A DNA stretch of 10,582 nt from Spirochaetales bacterium (lineage in GTDB: Bacteria > Spirochaetota > Spirochaetia > DSM-27196 > SLST01). The stretch is taken from assembly GCA_007130265.1 (NCBI GenBank), contig SLST01000180.1, positions 1-10,582 of the forward strand. The letters are read 5' to 3'. The notes under the pieces are model-generated. The model saw only the letters and a list, made by a program, of their open reading frames with translations, had not been told where the DNA came from and ran no database searches. Both the position numbers and the translations under genes were made by a program. Positions 5,452 to 10,582 of this stretch are shown here, piece by piece. Within the stretch, counting starts at the first letter, position 1. Each line of letters starts with the position of its first letter.

Positions 5452-5935
5452 CTCGATTGAGCAACTACGATCTGAGCTGTCGCAGGACCTGCGGTTCGTG
5501 GAAACCAACTACGCAAAGAACAGGGAGATGACCGACCGAATCGCGGCTTCTGAGGACGCGGATGAGTTCGATTACGCCGCACTCGGCTACACCCTGCACA
5601 ACCTATACAATTCGCTGGAATCCTACTTCGCGCGAATTGCGAAGTTCTTTGAGAACAGTCTTGACGATCGAGACTGGCACCGGTCGCTCGCGGAACGGAT
5701 GACGCTTGAAATCGAGGGCGTGCGACCCGCACTTTTCGACCTCGACTTCTCCTTCAGGGTTGACGAGTTACGTCGGTTCCGGCATCTGTTTCGTAACCTT
5801 TACAAGACGCCACTCATACCGCAGAAGGTTCTCTTCGCCAACAGAGCGGCGGACGGGATAGCCACGGATTTTCGCAAGCGTCACGAGCAGTTCGATCGAT
5901 TCCTCCGCGAACTGAAGGCGCAGATACTGAAGTAG
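5438..5935 (+). CDS. HEPN-domain protein, HepT-like toxin partner
   Basis: A 165-residue helical protein that overlaps the MNT gene by 14 bases. HEPN proteins of this type are metal-independent RNases acting as toxins in the cytoplasm, and their MNT partner modifies a Tyr next to the active site. The signature segment here is LRRFRHLFRNLY (residues 111-122). Set against R-x4-H-x-Y, Arg115 and Tyr122 are kept, but the His position is Asn120; an alternative R-x3-H reading uses Arg112 and His116. N-terminal helices with conserved-looking residues (LHNLYNSLESYF, 53-64) agree with HepT-like families. The start at ATG 5438 was chosen; an in-frame ATG at 5423 adds five residues. Sampled lines are 50-55% G+C, lower than the neighbours, suggesting horizontal arrival. 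RNase activity is uncertain because of the Asn. Confidence 0.65.
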   Translation: MRTSDSIEQLRSELSQDLRFVETNYAKNREMTDRIAASEDADEFDYAALGYTLHNLYNSLESYFARIAKFFENSLDDRDWHRSLAERMTLEIEGVRPALFDLDFSFRVDELRRFRHLFRNLYKTPLIPQKVLFANRAADGIATDFRKRHEQFDRFLRELKAQILK

Positions 5936-5958
5936 GCGCGGCGCGACGACAGCCGCCG

Positions 5959-6987
5959 TCACCTCGCTATCACGCCTTCGGGATCCCACAGATCCTCCCA
6001 CCCTTGGCTTCCCGGCCAGAGGAAGACCTGTCCCTTGATGAGGCGGCAGTTGCGGTCGACCTTTGCGAGCGAGCTCATCTCGTCGTTACTCAGCGGGTCC
6101 TCGACGACGGCGAGGAGGTTGCTGTGGATGTTTCGTCGTTTCGTCGACATGGGGATGGGCACCTGGCCGCGTTGGACTGCCCACTTCAGACAGACGAGCG
6201 CCGGATGGATGCCGTGCGCCTGTGCAATCTCCACGATTACCGGGTCCTCTATATCGACGGTGTCCTCCGGCGTCGTGTCGCGCGGCGGGCGGTTGGGCGA
6301 GCCGATGGGGCTGTAGCCAACGGGTATTACGCCGTGCCGTTCGCACCAGGCGAAGAGATCGGGCTGCTGGAAGTGGGGATGGAGCTCCATCTCGTTCACC
6401 GCCGGCTTGATCCTGCAGTCGCGAAGCAGGAGCTCGAGCTTGGGGATCGTCATGTTACTCGTGCCGATGTGCCGGACAAGCCCCGCGTCGGCGACGCGCT
6501 CCATCTGGCGCCACAGGCGCAGGTAATCCTCGTGGATGTACGGCTGTGAGTCCGGATGCCGGGCGTTCACGTCGACGCCGGGGTCGTGGTGATTGGGAAA
6601 CGGCCAATGCACGAGGAAGAGATCGAGGTAGTCGAGCCGCAGGTCCTTCAGAGTCTGCGCGAGCGAAAGCAGCACATCTCCATCGCCGTGCATGTCGTTC
6701 CAGAGCTTGCTCGTGATCCAGAGCTCTTCTCGTTTCACCAGGCCCGACGCGAGGACCTCGGCAAGCACCTGACCAATCTCCGCCTCGTTCCCGTACACCC
6801 GCGCGCAGTCGATGTGCCGGTAGCCGAGCGCAATCGCCTCGCGCACCGCGGCGGCAACCTCGCCCGGGGATGCGTGATCCGAACCGAAGGTGCCGAGCCC
6901 GACCGCGGGCATGAGGTCATCGCGGTGCGTCGGGCGTGTGGGGACGAGTGCCGGATCGATCGCGTCTGGGGCGAGGGTGAACGCCAT
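5959..6987 (-). CDS. Aldo-keto reductase
   Basis: A 342-residue NADPH-dependent reductase of the AKR superfamily, reducing aldehydes, ketones or sugar carbonyls in the cytoplasm. The catalytic tetrad is complete: Asp60 (HIDCA), Tyr65 (VYGNE), Lys94 (ITSKLW) and His127 (LVHWP). The cofactor-binding loop PIPMSTKRRN, typical of the family, lies in the C-terminal third. An N-terminal extension of about 20 residues makes it slightly longer than usual. The start at 6987 shares one base with the stop of the upstream alcohol dehydrogenase (TAATG), and GGAGG lies eight bases before it. The same frame stays open upstream to 7260, but that part lies inside the alcohol dehydrogenase gene and has no homology-like pattern. 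It is the last gene of the PhyH operon and probably handles the carbonyl product or its relative (inference). Confidence 0.85.
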   Translation of the reverse strand: MAFTLAPDAIDPALVPTRPTHRDDLMPAVGLGTFGSDHASPGEVAAAVREAIALGYRHIDCARVYGNEAEIGQVLAEVLASGLVKREELWITSKLWNDMHGDGDVLLSLAQTLKDLRLDYLDLFLVHWPFPNHHDPGVDVNARHPDSQPYIHEDYLRLWRQMERVADAGLVRHIGTSNMTIPKLELLLRDCRIKPAVNEMELHPHFQQPDLFAWCERHGVIPVGYSPIGSPNRPPRDTTPEDTVDIEDPVIVEIAQAHGIHPALVCLKWAVQRGQVPIPMSTKRRNIHSNLLAVVEDPLSNDEMSSLAKVDRNCRLIKGQVFLWPGSQGWEDLWDPEGVIAR

Positions 6988-8048
6988 TACTTGACCTCCT
7001 CGTCGAAGACGACCGCGACCTTGCCGCACTCGCCGCCGGCCATGAGCCGGTAGGCATCGTCGGCCCGCTCCAGCGTGAACCGATTCGTCACGAGCTCCTC
7101 CGGGTGGATGCCCCACCGGACGAGCCGTTCGACGAGCTCCTCCATCCGCCAGATGCTCGTGACCCAGGAGCCGTAGATCGTCTTCTGATCGTGGATGATG
7201 TCCGGACTGGGGTTGAAGGCGACGGTCCCGCCCTCGCCTACGAGCGCGATACGTCCCCATTTCCGGGTCGCCCGGATCGCGGTCTGCCGCGCCGGATCTG
7301 CGCCCGAGCAGTCGAACGCCCGCTCGACTCCGGCCCCACCGGTGATCTCGCGTATCTCATCTACGTTATCCTTTCCAGCAGGAAGCGCGTACGTCACGAG
7401 CCCGAGCTTCTTCGCGAGCTCGAGGCGCCCCGGCACCGTGTCAATGCCGATGAGCTCGCGCGCGCCGAGCGCCTTTGCGAGCATCAGCGTCGCGAGTCCC
7501 ACGGGACCGAGCCCGGTCACGAGTACCGCGTCGGCCCCGCATACGCCGACCTTCTCGATCGCCTCGTACACCGTACCGAACCCGCAGGCGACCTGCGCCC
7601 CGTCGGTATAGGAGAGCTCATCTGGTAGCAGAACGAGATCCTTCTCCTCGGCGAGGATGTACGGGGCCATGCCGCCGTCGCGTTGCCAGCCGTAGGCGCG
7701 CCGCCACGTCTCGCTCGTGCAGCTGATCATGTAGCCGCGGCGGCAGTCGTTGCATACGCCGCAGCCGGAGATGTGATAGACGATCACGCGGTCGCCGGGG
7801 GTGAAGCGTCGGCAGCCCGGCCCCACGGCTTCGATCTGCCCGCACGGTTCGTGCCCGGCGATAACCCCCTGATATCCTTCAGGGCCCTTCCCCACGTGCT
7901 CGCGGTAGATGGCGCGGATGTCGCTCCCGCAGATGGTTGACGACTTCGTCCTTACCAGAACCTCGCCGTGACCGGGCTCGGGCACCGGATACTCTCTGAA
8001 CTCGACGGTGCTGTTGCCCGGCAGCACCGCGCCTTGCATGGTCTTCAT
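6987..8048 (-). CDS. Zinc-dependent alcohol/sorbitol-type dehydrogenase (MDR family)
   Basis: A 353-residue medium-chain dehydrogenase, oxidising a secondary alcohol or polyol with NAD. The catalytic zinc site is marked by Cys40 (TICGSD) and by His66 and Glu67 (GHE). The structural zinc lobe is complete, with Cys96, Cys99, Cys102 and Cys110. The Rossmann motif GLGPVG is at residues 179-184, and Asp203 after beta-2 favours NAD. Length is typical of threonine, sorbitol and related dehydrogenases; the substrate is not decided by sequence. The start at 8048 is 31 bases after the PhyH stop, with only a weak ribosome site (GGGG close to the ATG); an ATG at 8039 is possible. It overlaps the aldo-keto reductase start by one base, so the two are coupled. 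Confidence 0.85.
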   Translation of the reverse strand: MKTMQGAVLPGNSTVEFREYPVPEPGHGEVLVRTKSSTICGSDIRAIYREHVGKGPEGYQGVIAGHEPCGQIEAVGPGCRRFTPGDRVIVYHISGCGVCNDCRRGYMISCTSETWRRAYGWQRDGGMAPYILAEEKDLVLLPDELSYTDGAQVACGFGTVYEAIEKVGVCGADAVLVTGLGPVGLATLMLAKALGARELIGIDTVPGRLELAKKLGLVTYALPAGKDNVDEIREITGGAGVERAFDCSGADPARQTAIRATRKWGRIALVGEGGTVAFNPSPDIIHDQKTIYGSWVTSIWRMEELVERLVRWGIHPEELVTNRFTLERADDAYRLMAGGECGKVAVVFDEEVK

Positions 8049-8079
8049 GGCCCCAGCGTAGACCGGAGCGGGCGATCCG

Positions 8080-8997
8080 TCAATTCACTGCGTGGGGCGG
8101 GCTCGCCGTGCCGGGGATGCGGTTCGGCTCGCGCGCAATGGGCCGCATGGGGAGCACCATCTTGGCGCGCTCCGCGGTGAGGCGAGCCATGAGCTCGTCC
8201 GACGGGTAGTACGGGTGGCGCGAACGGCCCCACGACGGTCCATAGCGGTAAACGGCGATCCTGCGCAGGCCTCCGTTCCTTCGCTTCGCGGATCCGTGAC
8301 AGATCGTGTCCGTGAACAGGAGCGCGTCGCCCGCCTCCATGGGGACCTCGATCGCCCCAAGCACGCCTTCGGCGCTCGTGGCCTCCCCCTGCTTGATCGC
8401 ATGCTCGGCATACCCGGGCGCCGGGAAATTCGACTTGTGCGACCCGGGAATCACCATCGTCGCGCCGTCACCGGGGCCGATGTCGGTGAGCGCCATGAGG
8501 ATATTGATCTGCCCGCACATGAAGCGCCCGTTGTGGTAGCGGAACTGATTGCGCTTGCATCCGGCGTGGCCGCCGGAGTGGATACCGATCGCCTCACCGG
8601 GTCCGCGGAGCGAGGCGAAGTTCTCGTCGATGAAGAGCGGCCCGTGGAGGGCGTCAAAGGTGTCCTGACCGCCGACGAAGTGCTTCACCTTCTCGATCCA
8701 GTTCGGGTGATCGATCAGCCGCTCCCACGGCTCGCCGGCCTCGTAGATCTGCTGCAGGTTCATCCCGTCGATTCCGCCAAAGGTGTGGGCCTGTACGGCG
8801 CCGTACCACTCGCCGTGGCTGAGGGGCGGGTCGAGCGCGATGATCTCGTCGAGCGACTCGTTGAGCTCGGCGACATGATCCTTCGCGATCGCGCCCTTGA
8901 GCACGAGATAGCCGCGAAGGTCGAAGAGGAAGACCTCGTCGTCGGATACGCCTGGTGCAGCCGCGAGCGCGGCCGGATCGTTGATCTGTTCAGTCAT
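8080..8997 (-). CDS. Phytanoyl-CoA dioxygenase (PhyH) family protein with H-x-G motif
   Basis: A 305-residue protein of the Fe(II)/2-oxoglutarate-dependent PhyH family, which hydroxylates or otherwise oxidises small molecules. The double-stranded beta-helix core is recognisable: IHSGGHAG (residues 139-146), RYHNGRF (153-159), ALTDIGPGDGATMVIPGSHKSN (169-190) and the distal iron ligand His234 (CHGS), with Arg245/246 as the likely 2-oxoglutarate contact. The normal iron motif is H-x-D/E; here His140 is followed by Ser and Gly142. The start at 8997 is supported by GAGGT five bases upstream; in-frame codons further out lie on the promoter. It leads an operon with an alcohol dehydrogenase and an aldo-keto reductase. 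It may act on an alcohol, ether or sugar derivative; halogenase-like chemistry is possible but unproven. Confidence 0.8.
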   Translation of the reverse strand: MTEQINDPAALAAAPGVSDDEVFLFDLRGYLVLKGAIAKDHVAELNESLDEIIALDPPLSHGEWYGAVQAHTFGGIDGMNLQQIYEAGEPWERLIDHPNWIEKVKHFVGGQDTFDALHGPLFIDENFASLRGPGEAIGIHSGGHAGCKRNQFRYHNGRFMCGQINILMALTDIGPGDGATMVIPGSHKSNFPAPGYAEHAIKQGEATSAEGVLGAIEVPMEAGDALLFTDTICHGSAKRRNGGLRRIAVYRYGPSWGRSRHPYYPSDELMARLTAERAKMVLPMRPIAREPNRIPGTASPPHAVN

Positions 8998-9013
8998 TTT
9001 TACCTCGAGAGAT

Positions 9014-9043
9014 ACTATACTGACCAACCGCGGTAGTAGTCAC
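9014..9043 (-). promoter_or_regulatory. Promoter of the PhyH-dehydrogenase-reductase operon
   Basis: On the minus strand GTGACT (9043-9038) and TATAGT (9019-9014) are 18 bases apart. Predicted transcription starts near 9007, immediately at the GAGGT ribosome site, giving a leader of about ten bases. Confidence 0.45.
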
Positions 9044-9068
9044 GCGCCGTCACTAAATCCGGCGAATG

Positions 9069-9226
9069 TCATGGCATCGGTCGTACGGACTCGACGTGCG
9101 CACGGAACTTCGCTTCTGCCGCAGTTCTTGAGTCAGCCGGCATGTCCACGAGCTCGACGAGCAAATCTATGTCTCCGCCTCTACGGCCTCCCGAATCGCC
9201 TGCCTTTGCTGGTCGGTCAGACGCAT
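9069..9226 (-). pseudogene. Broken MNT nucleotidyltransferase (antitoxin-like) gene
   Basis: A GGAGG site precedes the ATG at 9226, from which MRLTDQQRQAIREAV reads like the start of small nucleotidyltransferase-domain antitoxins. This frame stops at TAG (9167-9169) after 19 codons. Shifted into another frame, the same DNA continues as RGGDIDLLVELVDMPADSR and runs to a stop at 9069-9071. GGDIDLLVE is the second half of the family's GS-x10-DxD motif. The block containing F-G-S-R and the residues between is missing, and the two halves are out of frame, so an internal deletion at about 9178-9186 has destroyed the gene. The C-terminus also looks short. No HEPN partner remains beside it. It lies between the PhyH promoter and a damaged kinase gene. 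Confidence 0.6.
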
Positions 9227-9297
9227 GAGTCCTCCATGATTCGGTTTCGCTCGCCAATTCCACCGCGAGGCGCTGATCGGTGATAGGCGACCGCTAC

Positions 9298-9329
9298 GAC
9301 CTCGCCTGGCCCCGGGCGCAGGCGAGGTC
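9298..9329 (-). terminator. Hairpin after the kinase-like gene
   Basis: GACCTCGCCTG (9298-9308) and CAGGCGAGGTC (9319-9329) form a perfect 11-base-pair stem with a ten-base loop. It begins at the stop codon of the minus-strand kinase-like gene (9330-9328). No T-run follows, so it is a terminator-like or 3'-end protecting hairpin rather than a textbook intrinsic terminator. Confidence 0.55.
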
Positions 9330-10164
9330 ACGCACGGGAGGAACTGATCTCAAGCAGCACCCGGCACCGGTCGAACGCCTGCACGATGTCGTCGTGAGGA
9401 TCGCCACCCTCGATCGACCAGAGCATGGAAAGCACCGAGTCGAGCACGGCGCCGTGGAGCAGAGCTTCTGCCGAAGCGCGTAGTTTTTCCACGAGCGGGA
9501 GCGCGCATTCGACGAGGTGCTCGGCGGTTCGTAGCACCTCATTGCCGGCACGGCTCGTGAAGGCGGCGCGGTCGTCGACGCCGACGGCGCCGGGAGCAGC
9601 GGCGCCGGGATAGATGCCGCGCACACTGAGCCCGAGCCGCCGGACGACGCCACGAAGGAGATCCTCGTAGCCGGAGGCGACACCCGCCGCCGACACGTCA
9701 GGCGGCGGACCACCGTCGGAGTGGAGTCTGGCGAAGATCTCGGCCGCCACGTTGGTCCGCTCGGGAAGACTTCGCCAGTCTCGCAGCGTCCTGCCCGGAT
9801 CACACCGTTCGAGCAGCAGCGCGACATAGGCCGGGTCGTCGGCTGAGGCGTCGATCTCGCCGAAGAGGGTACACGCACCGCGGCCTGCGAACGCATCGAG
9901 CGCGGCGGCCTCCGCAAGCGAATCCCTGTTCGCCACGCCTACCTTCACGACACAGCTCCCGCCGGTGCGCCGTTCTGCGAACGCTACGAAGTGGTAGCTG
10001 AGATCCTCCACCGGTTTGAGCGAGCCGACGTCGAACCGCCTGCTCACGATCTCGATGATCTCAGGAAGCGTCTCGATCCACCGCTTTCCATCCGCTCCGG
10101 ACACCCGCCTCATGCGGTCGAGGAACTCCGGCGGCAGCGATCGAACGAGGTTCTCGTACCTCAT
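9328..10164 (-). CDS. APH(6)/hydroxyurea-type kinase with catalytic loop missing
   Basis: A 278-residue protein related to the aminoglycoside/hydroxyurea antibiotic-resistance kinase family (StrB-like). The N-lobe is recognisable: LPEIIEIVSRRF (residues about 34-45), the ATP-site Lys in VVKVGVANRDS followed by the E-A-A-A-L helix, and ALLLERCDPGRTL in the hinge. The catalytic loop should read LLHGDLHHxN and be followed by a D-P-x-G metal motif. Here ALLHG (234-238) runs straight into AVLDSVLSMLWSIEGG, which resembles the family's last helix. About 70 residues appear to have been lost in frame, so phosphotransfer is not expected. A perfect 12-base palindrome, CACGGCGCCGTG (9445-9456), lies at the join. 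The gene has no clear ribosome site. It may be a pseudogene or a binding-only remnant; resistance should not be inferred. Confidence 0.65.
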   Translation of the reverse strand: MRYENLVRSLPPEFLDRMRRVSGADGKRWIETLPEIIEIVSRRFDVGSLKPVEDLSYHFVAFAERRTGGSCVVKVGVANRDSLAEAAALDAFAGRGACTLFGEIDASADDPAYVALLLERCDPGRTLRDWRSLPERTNVAAEIFARLHSDGGPPPDVSAAGVASGYEDLLRGVVRRLGLSVRGIYPGAAAPGAVGVDDRAAFTSRAGNEVLRTAEHLVECALPLVEKLRASAEALLHGAVLDSVLSMLWSIEGGDPHDDIVQAFDRCRVLLEISSSRA

Positions 10165-10196
10165 GGCTCATAGTGAACGCATTACCGGCCGGTGTC

Positions 10197-10226
10197 GAGG
10201 TCGCCGCCTCCACCTGTCCCGACCTC
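10197..10226 (-). terminator. Weak hairpin after the PIN-toxin gene
   Basis: GAGGTCG and CGACCTC (10197-10203 and 10220-10226) can pair across a 16-base loop just downstream of the PIN gene stop (10233). A ten-base palindrome, ACCGGCCGGT (10184-10193), follows. There is no T-run. The long loop makes this a tentative call. Confidence 0.2.
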
Positions 10227-10232
10227 CAATCC

Positions 10233-10582
10233 CTACTCCCAGACCCTCTCCGCGCCGAGCGCGCTGATCTGCCCGTCGGCGCTCACCACCGGCACTCCCT
10301 CCAGTATGCTCTGCGCCGCGATGATGCGGTCGAACGGATCGCGGTGGTCGCCCGGGAGCGATCCGGCGCGCAAGGCATGCGGGCAGAGGATGGGAAGCTC
10401 GGCGAAACGGTCGGATGCGATGCGCTCCTGCCACTGCTGCACGATGCGCCCGCCGTCGGGGAACTCGCCGATGCGGTGCTTTGTCGCGATCTCCCACGCT
10501 GATGCGGCGCTCACGGAGACCTTGTTGGCCGGATCGCGGAGGAGCGATGCGACGCGAGCGGAGAGCCGGTCGGGATCGCTCC
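10233..10582 (-). CDS. VapC-like PIN-domain toxin, 5' end beyond window
   Basis: The frame stays open to the right edge, so the N-terminus is missing; about 115 residues are visible. They match VapC-type PIN ribonucleases of type II toxin-antitoxin modules, which cut RNA in the cytoplasm using Mg2+. Visible family features are VSAASAWEIATKHRIG with the conserved Glu, HRDPFDRIIAAQ with the paired Asp residues, and VVSADGQI with the last Asp. The first catalytic Asp (usually in a D-T-H/N segment) and any VapB antitoxin lie outside the window. A GTG at 10514 could look like a start, but the same pattern continues upstream of it (LSARVASLLRDPANKV), so it is internal. The kinase-like gene follows after about 70 bases on the same strand. 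Confidence 0.75.
   Translation of the reverse strand, partial: SDPDRLSARVASLLRDPANKVSVSAASAWEIATKHRIGEFPDGGRIVQQWQERIASDRFAELPILCPHALRAGSLPGDHRDPFDRIIAAQSILEGVPVVSADGQISALGAERVWE

Noticed and set aside
5936..5958. Possible terminator between the convergent HEPN and aldo-keto reductase genes
   Set aside because: Only four-base complementary arms could be found, which is expected by chance in GC-rich DNA.
6988..7260. In-frame upstream extension of the aldo-keto reductase
   Set aside because: It lies wholly within the alcohol dehydrogenase gene in another frame, is Arg/Gly-rich, and the ATG at 6987 has a proper ribosome site.
8092..9036. 314-codon open frame on the plus strand opposite the PhyH gene
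   Set aside because: It is antisense to a protein with clear PhyH motifs, its translation is Arg- and Val-rich without any recognisable pattern, and it is explained by GC-rich codon use keeping opposite frames open.
10165..10232. Promoter for the kinase-like gene between it and the PIN gene
   Set aside because: Candidate -10 boxes (TAATGC, TATGAG) lack a -35 partner or sit too close to the ATG; not strong enough to report.

Overview
The window is GC-rich bacterial DNA (about 60-65% G+C by eye). It has compact, Shine-Dalgarno-led genes, overlapping stop/start codons and sigma-70-like promoters. The mix of a GH43-like beta-propeller protein, a PhyH dioxygenase with dehydrogenases, and several toxin-antitoxin pieces resembles environmental bacteria such as Planctomycetota, Chloroflexota, Spirochaetota or Poribacteria-type lineages. 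No sequence here fixes the taxon. No rRNA, tRNA, CRISPR array or transposase was seen.

Layout, left to right. (1) 1-1386, minus: a GH43-like beta-propeller protein is translationally coupled (TGATG) to an APH-family phosphotransferase that runs off the left edge. (2) 1451-4204, plus: an operon of two adjacent lactate/malate-dehydrogenase-fold proteins (ATGA overlap) and a patatin-like phospholipase. The first LDH-like protein keeps the Asp-Arg-His catalytic set. The second has lost it and looks like a pseudoenzyme partner. The operon promoter lies so close to the first ATG that the mRNA is probably leaderless. (3) 4196-4969, minus: a classical SDR oxidoreductase converges on the patatin gene. 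Both stop codons sit inside one perfect 8-bp-stem hairpin. (4) 5083-5935, plus: an MNT nucleotidyltransferase/HEPN pair of the MntA/HepT toxin-antitoxin type, of lower G+C than its surroundings, with a TTG start for the first gene. (5) 5959-8997, minus: a PhyH dioxygenase, zinc alcohol dehydrogenase and aldo-keto reductase operon, probably a small-molecule or sugar-derivative oxidation pathway. (6) 9069-10582, minus: a stretch of decayed or accessory genes. It holds an MNT antitoxin pseudogene with an internal deletion, an APH(6)/hydroxyurea-type kinase that has lost its catalytic loop, and a VapC-like PIN toxin cut by the right edge.

The most unusual items are the catalytic/non-catalytic LDH-fold pair with a phospholipase, the PhyH protein whose HxD iron motif reads H-S-G, the convergent genes whose stop codons pair in one hairpin, and the two genes apparently broken by internal deletions. 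All functional calls come from reading motifs by eye. No database search was possible.
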